From Flavobacteriales bacterium (lineage in GTDB: Bacteria; Bacteroidota; Bacteroidia; Flavobacteriales_D; Sanyastnellaceae), in contig PKDZ01000041.1 in assembly GCA_002862785.1 (NCBI GenBank), positions 1 through 37,633 of the forward strand: 37,633 nt of DNA, in the 5' to 3' direction. Under the pieces are notes generated by a model. It made no database searches. It worked only from the letters and a program-made list of their open reading frames with translations, and had not been told where the DNA came from. Below are positions 24,155 to 32,309 of this stretch, in pieces (position 1 is the first letter of the stretch; each line of letters opens with the position of its first letter). The translations under genes were made by a program, and so were the position numbers.

Positions 24155-24227
24155 AGCGAGAAACGAGACTCGAACTCGCGACCCCAACCTTGGCAAGGTT
24201 GTGCTCTACCAACTGAGCTATTCTCGC
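24155..24227 (-). tRNA. tRNA-Gly (GCC)
   Basis: A 73-nt cloverleaf read on the minus strand: acceptor GCGAGAA pairs with TTCTCGC, D-loop AGTTGGTAGAG, anticodon stem CAACC/GGTTG around loop TTGCCAA (anticodon GCC), T-arm with TTCGAGT, discriminator T. CCA is not encoded. Confidence 0.95.
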
Positions 24228-24237
24228 TAGCGGACGG

Positions 24238-24267
24238 CGAATTTACACCAAAACCCATTGCCTGCAA
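24238..24267 (-). promoter_or_regulatory. Promoter of tRNA-Gly
   Basis: On the minus strand TTG (24265-24267), a 19-nt spacer and TAAATTCG (24238-24245), ending 10 nt before the mature tRNA 5' end. This supports the TAnnTTSS box as this organism's main -10 element. Confidence 0.65.
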
Positions 24268-24378
24268 CCGCTCCACCGACAAAAGGGTCGAGAACAACGT
24301 AGATAATAAAGTAGGGTATTCCCGCTGTTCGGTGCATATTGAAATGCCGGACTTGTCTGCCAGCTGAACCAACCAAAC

Positions 24379-27300
24379 ATGAGAATTTCCTCAACCTCCT
24401 TTTCCGTCGAACAGCGGAATTCCCTCTCTCCCTCCTTTCATCCAACAGCCTTCAAAAGTTCCATTGAGCGACTTCGTCTGGGCCTTTTGTACACCAGTCT
24501 GATTCTAGCGCTTGGATTGTCTGGTAAAATGGTGGTACATGCCCAAGTTGCCCAAGGTGGTGCCCCTTGGAAATGGGGCTCATTTATCGACTTGTCGAAT
24601 ATTCCTCAGATTACAACTGGAGAGCTCGACCTGACAGTCCTCAATGCTGAGGACGCAGTAACAGACCAGTACAAAGAAGCACCTTGGAGGTTTGGCGTAG
24701 AGCGCGAAGTCAATCTTGGGCTGGACAATGCGGGTGAGTGGACGTTCGATAAGGATCGTTGGATTTGGCGTTTGGCCATTCACTGTCCCGGAGCGACTGG
24801 CATAGGCCTGACCCTTGGCAGCTTTGATGTACCGGAAGGTGCGGCTCTGTTCATTTGGAACAATGACCGGACCCAATTCCTCGGCAGTTTTACTGAGGCT
24901 AACGAGAAGGATTGGGGCTTCTTGCCTGTCGGCCTTTTGGATGACGACCAAATTGTTGTGGAGTACCAAGAGCCACTTGGCGTCCACGGCCTAGGCGACG
25001 TGCGCATCAGCCAAATCATCCACGGTTACCGGAGTCTGCTGCTCCACCCACTAAGTCCCACAGCCAATCAATCGAACATGGGGCCCTTTGGCAATTCAGG
25101 CGCCTGCAATATCAATGTCAATTGTCCTGAAGGTTCAGCTTGGCAAACGCCCAAGAAATCCGTTGCCCTCATCACCAATGGTGGATTCGCCGTCTGCTCA
25201 GGAGCCTTGGTCAACAACACGTCCGAAGACGGAACGCCCTTTTTCCTTACCGCCAACCATTGCCTCGGAAATCCCAACAGCTGGGTCTACTATTTCAACC
25301 ATGAAAGCAGCACCTGTGGTGGAAATACAGGACCCACGGACCAAAGCATTTCCGGGGGAACGCTGTTGGTCAACAGTGGTGCAAGCGATGTGGCCCTGAT
25401 TGAGTTAAGTTCCGCTCCTCCAGCCAGCTATGATGTAGAATATGCGGGATGGGATGCGAGTGGATCAACTCCAACCTCTGCAGTAGGCATTCACCACCCA
25501 AGCGGTGATGTCAAAAAAATCTGTTTTGACGATGATGCGCCGTACACCTCGACTGCCGGAGGCGCACAAGTTTGGTGGATTGATGCCTGGGAATTAGGCG
25601 TAACAGAACCCGGTTCATCCGGCTCTCCCCTCTTTGACCAAAACCAGCGCATCATTGGCCAGCTCTATGGCGGTGCGGCAGCGTGCAATGGCTCGGTCAA
25701 CAACGGTGCTTATGACTATTACGGACGCATGGATGTGTCATGGGGAGTTGGGCTGTCGGGCTATCTCGACCCGCTGGGGACTGGACAACTGTTCCTCGAC
25801 AGCTATCCCACCAACAGCAACCCGGATGCGGGATGCACGGACCCCACCGCATGCAATTACGATCCTGAAGCCACAGAAGACAACGGAACCTGCCAAGACG
25901 AAGACGTTTGTGGAATCTGTGGTGGAGACGGAACCAGCTGCACGGGCTGCACGGACTCCACGGCCTGCAATTATGATGAGACGGCCACCGTTGACGATGG
26001 ATCCTGCATTTTCCCGCAAAACGATCTTCCCTGCAATTGTGATGCAGAAGGTGCAGTCGACGTTGTTCTCGGTGCCGAGGAGTCATCATCCTCCTTCACG
26101 TTCAGCGCTGAAGGGACCCCCGAAAGCTTGGACATCAACTTGAATTGGACCAACCTTAATGGTGGTGGAAGCTGGCCTGCGGACTTAGCCATCTCCATCA
26201 CTGGACCCGATGGTGGTTGCGTGGCCATTGGAGGTTACAACGCAAGCCCTGCCGGATGCACGAGTTTGGGCAACTATGACCTTTGGCCGGCCGACTGGCA
26301 GGTCACGGCATCGGGCAACTACACCGCCTCGGTCGACTTGACAGGAAATGGACTCAGCGGAAATGGAAGTTGGTCCGTCTCCCTGTTCAATGGTTACGGT
26401 ATTTCTGACAATGTCCAATACGACGCCTCGTGGTCCATTTCCGGCCTCTGTGGCTCCGGTGGTGGAGGCATTGGCGGCTGTACCGACAGCACCGCCTGCA
26501 ACTACGATCCGTCCGCCGTCATCGACGATGGTTCCTGCCTCGCACTGGATCTGTGCGGCGTCTGCGGTGGCGATGACAGCAGTTGCGGTGGCTGTACCGA
26601 CAGCACCGCCTGCAACTACGATCCGTCCGCCGTCATCGACGATGGTTCCTGCCTCGCACTGGACCTGTGCGGCGTCTGCGGTGGCGATGACAGCAGTTGC
26701 GGTGGCTGCACCGACAGCACCGCCTGCAACTACGATCCGTCCGCCGTCATTGACGATGGTTCATGCCTCGCCGAGGGCCTCGCCTTCTCATTGACCATCC
26801 TGCTCGACAACTACCCTGGAGAGACGACCTGGGGTCTGGTAGACAGCACGGGTGCCACCATTGCCACAGGCGGGCCTTATGTGGACCAGGGGGCTACTGT
26901 AGTCGAGAACTTCTGTGCGGGTGATGGGTGCTACACCTTCACCATTTTCGACAGCTTCGGAGACGGCATCTGCTGCGCATACGGGTTTGGCGATTACGCG
27001 CTCACCGTGGACGGCGCCCTCGTAACCGCCGGCGGGGAGTTCGGTGACCTTGAATCCACCTCGTTCTGTGTGGGTAGCGGATTTGGCTGCACCGACGCTA
27101 CGGCCTGCAACTACGATCCGGATGCCACCATCGACAATGGCGTCTGTGACTTCAGCTGCTATGGCTGCACCGACCCGGCGAGCTGCAACTACGACCCGGA
27201 CGCGACCATCGACGACGGCTCCTGTATCGGTGACGGCATCCCAGTCACGGTCAGCGTCACCACGGACACCTGGCCAGGAGAGACGACCTGGACCTTGGCC

Positions 27301-28983
27301 GACAGTGTCGGTACTGTCCTGATCTCCGGTGGCCCCTACACCAGCTCGGGCACTACGGACGAACAGTCCGTTTGCGTCGGGGACGGATGCTACACCTTTG
27401 AGATCCTCGACAGCTTCGGAGACGGAATCTTCGATCCGGGCGGCTACACGTTGACGGTGGATTCCGCCGTCATCGCCTCCGGCGGCGCCTTTGGCACGGG
27501 AGAGTCCATCGAGTTCTGCACCGACAACCTCAACTTCGGATGCACGGATCCGGCGGCCTGCAACTACGATCCGGACGCCGGCATCGACAATGGCACCTGT
27601 GACTTCAGCTGCCTCGGATGCACGCTCGAGGCCGCGTGCAACTACGACCCCAGCGCCACCGTGGATGACGGCTCCTGCCTCTTCGACGACGACTGCGGCG
27701 TCTGCGGCGGAGACAACAGCACCTGCGGCGGTTGCACCGATCCGGCGGCCTGCAACTACGATCCCGACGCCATCATCGATGATGGCTCTTGCATCATTGG
27801 CGGCCTGAACTTCACCATGACCACCGTGCTCGACAACTACCCCGGAGAATTCTCCTGGGTCCTCGCCGACGAAACCGGAGCCCCCGTTTGGTCCGGAGGT
27901 ACGTACGGCGGACAGAGCGGCACCGTCGTGGAGACCACTTGCCTGCCCGAGGGATGCTATGACCTGACGGTCAACGACAGCTTTGGCGACGGCATCTGCT
28001 GCGCCTTTGGCGATGGCTCCTACACCCTCGAGGTGGCCGGCACCACGGTCGCCACAGGTGGCGATTTCGGCAGTACGGAGACGACGAGCTTCTGCACCGG
28101 GGACGACATCCCGGGCTGCACGGACGCGGCGGCCTGCAACTACAACCCGTCCGCCACGCTGGATGACGGCTCCTGTGCCTACCCGCCGGCCGACAACCTC
28201 GATTGTGACGGGAACTGCCTCAACGACGCCGACAACGACGGCATCTGCGACGAGGACGAGCAAGCGGAGAGCAGCTTCGTCCAGCTCGGCTACGATGTCG
28301 TGGGCCAGAACACGGTGGCCGGCATGACCACCTACCGCGTATGGGTGGAGCTCGCCGATCCGACCGAGCAGCTCGTTGCGGTCTACGGATTCGACAGCGT
28401 CCCGCTGACCATCAACACGACCACGGCCTTCTACCAGAATCCACTCGGCGGTGCCCTCGCCGTGGACTACAACCCGGCTGTGCTTCCGGTGGACCCACTC
28501 CTCGAGTTCGACAGCTGGCTGACGGTGGGCGGACAGGACAACTCCGCGGACGTGAGCACGATCGGACTGGACTTCGCAGCCTTCGAAAGTGCCGGAGGGG
28601 CCATTGTGGCGGACGATGTCAACGGCGGCTCGGTGTTCATCTACCCCGACCTCGAACCCACGGCCTTCCCGGATGAGGACGGCCACGTCCTCATCGCGCA
28701 ACTGACCACGGACGGCGAGGTGAACCTCACGGTCAACCTGCAGACCCGGAGGGCAGATGGCGAGAACCCGCAGATCCTTCAGCAGAGCCTCACCTTCCAG
28801 GAAGTCTATGAGTGCTTCGGCGACTTCAACAACGACGGCGTGGTCGGCATCGGTGACCTGCTGATGCTGCTCGGCGACTTCGGTTGTCCGGCGGACTGCA
28901 ACCACGACATGAACGGAGACGGCAGTGTGACCACCTCCGACATGTTGGTCATGCTTTCCCTCTTCGGCGAGTCCTGCGACTGA
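24379..28983 (+). CDS. Large secreted trypsin-like serine protease with Cys-rich repeats and C-terminal dockerin-like modules
   Basis: A 1534-residue exported protein. A long N-terminal segment precedes a signal peptide (hydrophobic LLYTSLILALGLSG, cleavage near VVHAQ). Residues about 230-470 form a lysyl-endopeptidase/trypsin-like domain with His294 (TANHC), Asp337 (ASDVALIEL) and Ser414 (GSSGSPLF). A beta-sandwich resembling a proprotein-convertase P or CUB-like domain follows (about 550-690). The rest holds eleven GCTDxxACNYD repeats (nucleotides 25831-28176), four CGVCGGD spacers, and three beta modules of about 95 residues with a DSFGDGI signature. The end has two dockerin-like EF-hand loops (DFNNDGVVGIGDLL; DMNGDGSVTTSDML). 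No T9SS type-A tail is seen. The first 2 kb is clearly less GC-rich than the rest. It is flanked by tRNA-Gly and tRNA-Leu. Confidence 0.85.
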   Translation: MRISSTSFSVEQRNSLSPSFHPTAFKSSIERLRLGLLYTSLILALGLSGKMVVHAQVAQGGAPWKWGSFIDLSNIPQITTGELDLTVLNAEDAVTDQYKEAPWRFGVEREVNLGLDNAGEWTFDKDRWIWRLAIHCPGATGIGLTLGSFDVPEGAALFIWNNDRTQFLGSFTEANEKDWGFLPVGLLDDDQIVVEYQEPLGVHGLGDVRISQIIHGYRSLLLHPLSPTANQSNMGPFGNSGACNINVNCPEGSAWQTPKKSVALITNGGFAVCSGALVNNTSEDGTPFFLTANHCLGNPNSWVYYFNHESSTCGGNTGPTDQSISGGTLLVNSGASDVALIELSSAPPASYDVEYAGWDASGSTPTSAVGIHHPSGDVKKICFDDDAPYTSTAGGAQVWWIDAWELGVTEPGSSGSPLFDQNQRIIGQLYGGAAACNGSVNNGAYDYYGRMDVSWGVGLSGYLDPLGTGQLFLDSYPTNSNPDAGCTDPTACNYDPEATEDNGTCQDEDVCGICGGDGTSCTGCTDSTACNYDETATVDDGSCIFPQNDLPCNCDAEGAVDVVLGAEESSSSFTFSAEGTPESLDINLNWTNLNGGGSWPADLAISITGPDGGCVAIGGYNASPAGCTSLGNYDLWPADWQVTASGNYTASVDLTGNGLSGNGSWSVSLFNGYGISDNVQYDASWSISGLCGSGGGGIGGCTDSTACNYDPSAVIDDGSCLALDLCGVCGGDDSSCGGCTDSTACNYDPSAVIDDGSCLALDLCGVCGGDDSSCGGCTDSTACNYDPSAVIDDGSCLAEGLAFSLTILLDNYPGETTWGLVDSTGATIATGGPYVDQGATVVENFCAGDGCYTFTIFDSFGDGICCAYGFGDYALTVDGALVTAGGEFGDLESTSFCVGSGFGCTDATACNYDPDATIDNGVCDFSCYGCTDPASCNYDPDATIDDGSCIGDGIPVTVSVTTDTWPGETTWTLADSVGTVLISGGPYTSSGTTDEQSVCVGDGCYTFEILDSFGDGIFDPGGYTLTVDSAVIASGGAFGTGESIEFCTDNLNFGCTDPAACNYDPDAGIDNGTCDFSCLGCTLEAACNYDPSATVDDGSCLFDDDCGVCGGDNSTCGGCTDPAACNYDPDAIIDDGSCIIGGLNFTMTTVLDNYPGEFSWVLADETGAPVWSGGTYGGQSGTVVETTCLPEGCYDLTVNDSFGDGICCAFGDGSYTLEVAGTTVATGGDFGSTETTSFCTGDDIPGCTDAAACNYNPSATLDDGSCAYPPADNLDCDGNCLNDADNDGICDEDEQAESSFVQLGYDVVGQNTVAGMTTYRVWVELADPTEQLVAVYGFDSVPLTINTTTAFYQNPLGGALAVDYNPAVLPVDPLLEFDSWLTVGGQDNSADVSTIGLDFAAFESAGGAIVADDVNGGSVFIYPDLEPTAFPDEDGHVLIAQLTTDGEVNLTVNLQTRRADGENPQILQQSLTFQEVYECFGDFNNDGVVGIGDLLMLLGDFGCPADCNHDMNGDGSVTTSDMLVMLSLFGESCD
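26476..26771 (+). repeat. Tandem 114-bp coding repeat, 2.6 copies
   Basis: Units start at 26476, 26590 and 26704, each 114 bp (38 codons: one GCTDxxACNYD repeat plus one CGVCGGDDSSC spacer). By eye the first two differ at one base (GAT/GAC); the third is partial with a few more changes. The near-identity points to recent duplication inside the protease gene. Confidence 0.9.
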
Positions 28984-29003
28984 TCCCGCCTCAAATGGAA
29001 TCC

Positions 29004-29034
29004 AAAAGCCCCGGCCTTGCGGTCGGGGCTTTTT
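29004..29034. terminator. Intrinsic terminator after the protease gene, usable from both sides
   Basis: A 13-bp stem (AAAAGCCCCGGCC, 29004-29016, with its complement at 29021-29033, one G-U wobble), loop TTGC, then T5. It lies 20 nt after the protease stop; read on the minus strand, it can also end the tRNA-Leu transcript. Confidence 0.88.
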
Positions 29035-29036
29035 CG

Positions 29037-29122
29037 TACCCGGAGCGGGACTTGAACCCGCACGACCCATTCGGATCAACAGAGTTTAAGTCTGTCGTGT
29101 CTACCAATTCCACCATCCGGGC
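29037..29122 (-). tRNA. tRNA-Leu (UAA)
   Basis: An 86-nt class II tRNA on the minus strand: acceptor GCCCGGA with TCCGGGT, D-loop region TGGAATTGGTAGAC, anticodon stem CAGA/TCTG around CTTAAAC (anticodon TAA), a long variable arm (TTGATCCGAATGGGTCGT), T-loop TTCAAGT, discriminator A. CCA is not encoded. Confidence 0.95.
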
Positions 29123-29131
29123 AGGCGGACT

Positions 29132-29139
29132 GCAAGGTG
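29132..29139 (-). promoter_or_regulatory. -10-like box of tRNA-Leu
   Basis: CACCTTGC on the minus strand, 9 nt from the mature tRNA 5' end. It shows that C is tolerated at the first position of the box. Confidence 0.4.
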
Positions 29140-29174
29140 CGAAACAAAGAAGGAAAGCGAGGCGGGTGCGGGCG

Positions 29175-29654
29175 TCAGTCGAGGACGGACGAGACCCAGC
29201 GTAAGCCGGTCCAGACGAGTTCGGCGTAGCGCCCATTGGTCTCGAACTGGCGGGCCAGCGCGAGCCAGTTGCCTGCGGCGTCCTGGAGGTAGACCTGCTG
29301 GTCGTCCATGTCGGGCTGCTTCTCGACCGCCATGCGGAAGGATTGGCCGGGGAACTCCCCATCGGGCACCGTCACATAGAGGTAGGGTAAGGTGAAGTCC
29401 TCAGCGATGTAGAGGTCGTAACCGAGGGGCAGGACCGTGGTGGTGTCCGGGTCGAAATGGAGGACGCTCGGTCCGATGGCCTCGACATCGTAGGGGAGAC
29501 CGTAAACGGCCAGCACGGCGATCACATCGCCTGCCCCGATCTGGCCATCGCCATTGGCGTCGGGGTTGAACGCTTGGGCATGACCCGGTCCGGCCAGAAG
29601 ACAGATGAGGAGCGCAAACGCGGCGCGAAGGGACAAGCGGGAAACGGCGTGCAT
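29175..29654 (-). CDS. Small secreted protein with an N-terminal dockerin-like EF-hand module
   Basis: A 159-residue exported protein. The signal peptide (LRAAFALLICLLAGPGHAQ) is followed directly by DANGDGQIGAGDVIAVLAVYG, the same EF-hand/dockerin-like pattern that ends two other secreted proteins in this window. The remaining 115 residues are beta-rich and match nothing I know. The ATG at 29654 starts the signal peptide; the frame stays open far upstream across the wbpE-like gene on the other strand, but that part is not coding. It lies between tRNA-Leu and the sugar operon. Confidence 0.65.
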   Translation of the reverse strand: MHAVSRLSLRAAFALLICLLAGPGHAQAFNPDANGDGQIGAGDVIAVLAVYGLPYDVEAIGPSVLHFDPDTTTVLPLGYDLYIAEDFTLPYLYVTVPDGEFPGQSFRMAVEKQPDMDDQQVYLQDAAGNWLALARQFETNGRYAELVWTGLRWVSSVLD

Positions 29655-29669
29655 GGCTTTTCGGAATCT

Positions 29670-29677
29670 GCAAAATA
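29670..29677 (-). promoter_or_regulatory. -10-like box of the small dockerin-like gene
   Basis: TATTTTGC on the minus strand, 15 nt before the ATG at 29654, within an AT-rich patch (29665-29720). Confidence 0.45.
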
Positions 29678-29686
29678 CGAAATTCC

Positions 29687-29713
29687 ATCGAATAATTATA
29701 TGTTTTAGTCGAA
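29687..29713 (+). promoter_or_regulatory. Motif ATCGA-N11-TTTTAGtCGAA, copy 2
   Basis: The second copy of the gapped motif described at 21482-21508, upstream of the minus-strand dockerin-like gene and of the plus-strand sugar operon. Confidence 0.3.
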
Positions 29714-29769
29714 GTTTTTGGCGAAGGGTGCCCCTGGTTTTCAGGCGCCGGATGAGTCCGGTCCGACGG

Positions 29770-29777
29770 TATCTTCG
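29770..29777 (+). promoter_or_regulatory. -10-like box of the sugar-nucleotide operon
   Basis: TATCTTCG, 9 nt before the wbpE-like ATG at 29787, matching TAnnTTSS. Confidence 0.55.
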
Positions 29778-29786
29778 CCGCACGCG

Positions 29787-30965
29787 ATGGCCCAGGACTC
29801 CTCTCCCCTCCACATGGTTGACGTGCGCGGACAGTATGCGCACATCCAGTCTGAGATCGATGAAGCCGTGCTGAATGTCGTCCGCTCCGGACAGTACATC
29901 AACGGGCCGGCCGTGCGCGACTTCACCTCCGCGCTGGCGACCTGGCTCGGGCACTCGGAGGAGCATCCCCTCCACGTGGTGCCTTGCGCAAACGGAACCG
30001 ACGCGCTGCAGGCCGCCCTCATGGCGCTGGACCTGAAGCCGGGCGACGAGGTCATCACCCCCTCCTTCACCTTCATCTCGACCGTGGAGGTCATCCACCT
30101 GCTCCGGCTGACCCCGGTGATGGTCGATGTGGACCCGTGCACCTTCACGTTGGATGCGGCCGCCGTTGCCATGGCGGTCTCGCCCCGCACCAAAGCCATC
30201 ATGCCGGTCCACCTCTATGGCCAGTGCGCCGACATGACGGCGCTTCAGGCAGTCGCGGATGAACATGGCCTTTCGCTCATCGAAGACACGGCACAGGCCA
30301 TCGGCTCCGCCTGGCAAGGGACCGACGGCCAATGGGGAGCCGCCGGCACCATCGGTACCATCGGCACCACGAGCTTCTTCCCCTCCAAAAACTTGGGAGC
30401 CTACGGGGACGGCGGAGCGTGTTTCACCCGGGATGCGGCCTTGGCCGAGCGCCTGCGGATGATCTGCAACCATGGATCACGCCAGCGCTACCAGCACGAG
30501 ATCATCGGGATGAACAGCCGGCTCGACAGCATCCAGGCGGCCATCCTCGGCGTCAAGCTGCCCCACCTCGAAGGGTACAATGCCGCCCGGAGCGAGGCGG
30601 CGGACCGCTATGACGCCCTGTTGGGAGACCACCCGATGGTGTCGGTGCCCTATCGCCATCCGCGGTCCCGTCATGTCTTCCACCAATACACGATCAAGCT
30701 CAACAACAAGGGTGAGGGTCCGGGCCTGAGGGACCATGTGGCCGCCCATCTGCAGGCCGAGGGTGTGCCTTTTGGCATTTATTATCCCAAGCCGATTCAC
30801 CAGCAGGACGCCTTCTCCGATGTGCCCGGCGGGACGCCGAAACTGCCGGTCACCGAGGACCTCACCGACCGGGTCTTGAGCCTCCCGATGCACACCGAAC
30901 TGACGGAAACCCAGCAACGGCGGGTGGTGGATGCGGTCCGAGGGGGGCTCGATTCATATATTTGA
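29787..30965 (+). CDS. wbpE: DegT/DnrJ/EryC1 aminotransferase, WbpE-like
   Basis: A PLP-dependent sugar aminotransferase of 392 residues. The PLP lysine is Lys201 in SFFPSKNLGAYGDGG. Other family blocks are PCANGTDALQAALMAL, GDEVITPSFTFISTVE, PVHLYGQCADM and EDTAQAIG. The sequence follows Pseudomonas WbpE closely in these blocks. WbpE aminates UDP-2-acetamido-3-keto-glucuronate at C3 in the UDP-GlcNAc(3NAc)A / UDP-ManNAc(3NAc)A pathway. The WbpD-like acetyltransferase in the same operon supports this choice over other DegT functions. ATG at 29787, just after the TATCTTCG box; a TTG further up lies before the box. Its stop codon forms part of the promoter box for ugd. Confidence 0.85.
   Translation: MAQDSSPLHMVDVRGQYAHIQSEIDEAVLNVVRSGQYINGPAVRDFTSALATWLGHSEEHPLHVVPCANGTDALQAALMALDLKPGDEVITPSFTFISTVEVIHLLRLTPVMVDVDPCTFTLDAAAVAMAVSPRTKAIMPVHLYGQCADMTALQAVADEHGLSLIEDTAQAIGSAWQGTDGQWGAAGTIGTIGTTSFFPSKNLGAYGDGGACFTRDAALAERLRMICNHGSRQRYQHEIIGMNSRLDSIQAAILGVKLPHLEGYNAARSEAADRYDALLGDHPMVSVPYRHPRSRHVFHQYTIKLNNKGEGPGLRDHVAAHLQAEGVPFGIYYPKPIHQQDAFSDVPGGTPKLPVTEDLTDRVLSLPMHTELTETQQRRVVDAVRGGLDSYI
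30957..30964 (+). promoter_or_regulatory. Internal promoter before ugd
   Basis: TATATTTG, a full match to TAnnTTTG, overlaps the wbpE-like stop codon (30963-30965) and lies 28 nt before the ugd ATG. It could allow ugd and the genes after it to be made independently of wbpE. Confidence 0.5.
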
Positions 30966-30992
30966 GGAAACCCTGTCATTCTCCTTCTTCTG

Positions 30993-32309
30993 ATGAAAAT
31001 TGCTGTCGTCGGCACCGGTTATGTCGGACTCGTCACCGGAACCTGTTTTGCGGAAACAGGCAATGAGGTCATCTGCGTCGACATCGATGCGAACAAGGTG
31101 GAGAAGATGCGCAATGGGGAAGTCCCCATCTACGAGCCGCATCTCGATGTGCTGTTCGAGCGCAACATCGCTGCCGGACGTCTGAACTTCACCACCGATT
31201 TGGCCGAGGCTGTCGAACCCGCCGAAATCATCTTCCTCGCCCTGCCCACCCCTCCTGGAGAGGACGGCAGCGCGGACCTGAGCTACGTGCTGGATGTGGC
31301 CGACCAGCTGGGCCGCATGATCACCGACTACAAGGTCATCGTGGACAAGAGCACCGTGCCCGTGGGGACCGCCGAGAAGGTGACCGCTGCCGTGGCTGCC
31401 CATGCCACCGTCGACTTCGATGTGGTCTCCAACCCGGAGTTCCTTCGCGAGGGCTATGCCGTGGATGACTTCCTCAAGCCCGACCGTGTGGTCATCGGCG
31501 TGGGAAGCGACCGGGCCGAGGAGGTGATGACCCGCCTCTACAATCCGTTCATCCGCCAAGGCAATCCGCTCATCGTGATGGACGAGCGCAGCGCCGAGCT
31601 GACCAAATACGCCGCCAACGCCTTCCTCGCCACCAAGATCACGTTCATGAACGAGATCGCGAACTTCTGCGAGAAGGTGGGCGCCGACGTCGACAAGGTG
31701 CGCCGCGGCATCGGTACGGACACCCGCATCGGTCCGCGTTTCCTGTTCCCCGGCATCGGTTACGGGGGAAGCTGCTTCCCGAAGGACGTGCAGGCCCTGC
31801 ACCGCAGTGGCCGGGAAGCGGATTACGAATTCGAGATCCTGACCAGCGTGATGGAAGTCAACGAGGCTCAGAAGACGGTCCTCTTCGAGCCCATCCGCCA
31901 GCGCTTCCATGGCGACTTAAGCGGCGTCCGCATCGCCCTGTGGGGCCTCGCCTTCAAGCCGGAGACGGACGACATCCGAGAAGCTCCGGCGCTGTACATG
32001 ATCGAAAAACTCCTCGAGGCCGGAGCCACGGTGTGTGCATACGATCCGGAGGCGATGGACAACGTGAAGGACCGCCTCGGCGACCGCATCGACTTCGCCA
32101 AGGACCCCTATGCCACGCTGACCGGGGCCGATGCCCTTTTGATCTGCACCGAATGGCAGGTCTTCCGGACGCCCGATTTCGACAAGATGCAGGGCGCACT
32201 CAACAACCCCATCGTCTTTGATGGCCGCAACCTCTATGATGTGGAGGACATGGCCAAGCACGGCTGGGAGTACACCTCCATCGGCCGTCGCGGCACCCAC
32301 GCAGGATGA
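30993..32309 (+). CDS. ugd: UDP-glucose 6-dehydrogenase
   Basis: A 438-residue enzyme oxidising UDP-glucose twice to UDP-glucuronate with two NAD+. The N-terminal Rossmann motif is [10 protein letters not shown], followed by KSTVPVGTA and NPEFLREG; the catalytic Cys261 is in [11 protein letters not shown]. The C-terminal UDP-binding domain is complete ([13 protein letters not shown]). The GGSCFPKD form and the N-terminal [10 protein letters not shown] favour UDP-glucose over UDP-HexNAc, in contrast with the second dehydrogenase of this operon. UDP-glucuronate is the substrate of the next gene's product. Overlaps uxs by ATGA. Confidence 0.92.
   Translation: MKIAVVGTGYVGLVTGTCFAETGNEVICVDIDANKVEKMRNGEVPIYEPHLDVLFERNIAAGRLNFTTDLAEAVEPAEIIFLALPTPPGEDGSADLSYVLDVADQLGRMITDYKVIVDKSTVPVGTAEKVTAAVAAHATVDFDVVSNPEFLREGYAVDDFLKPDRVVIGVGSDRAEEVMTRLYNPFIRQGNPLIVMDERSAELTKYAANAFLATKITFMNEIANFCEKVGADVDKVRRGIGTDTRIGPRFLFPGIGYGGSCFPKDVQALHRSGREADYEFEILTSVMEVNEAQKTVLFEPIRQRFHGDLSGVRIALWGLAFKPETDDIREAPALYMIEKLLEAGATVCAYDPEAMDNVKDRLGDRIDFAKDPYATLTGADALLICTEWQVFRTPDFDKMQGALNNPIVFDGRNLYDVEDMAKHGWEYTSIGRRGTHAG

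Noticed and set aside
26476-26771. Possible CRISPR-like array from regularly spaced repeats
   Set aside because: The repeat unit is 114 bp, in frame and translated into the GCTDxxACNYD module; there are no unique spacers and no cas genes.
26788-29079. Long minus-strand open frame opposite the repeat part of the protease
   Set aside because: It is a mirror of the repetitive GC-rich coding sequence and shows no independent motif.
24155-29122. Genomic island between the two tRNA genes
   Set aside because: There is no integrase, no direct repeat of a tRNA 3' end and only one gene; composition alone is not enough.
29655-30473. N-terminal extension of the small dockerin-like protein to about 430 residues
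   Set aside because: The extension is antisense to the wbpE-like gene; a clear signal peptide begins at 29654, and an AT-rich promoter region lies between.
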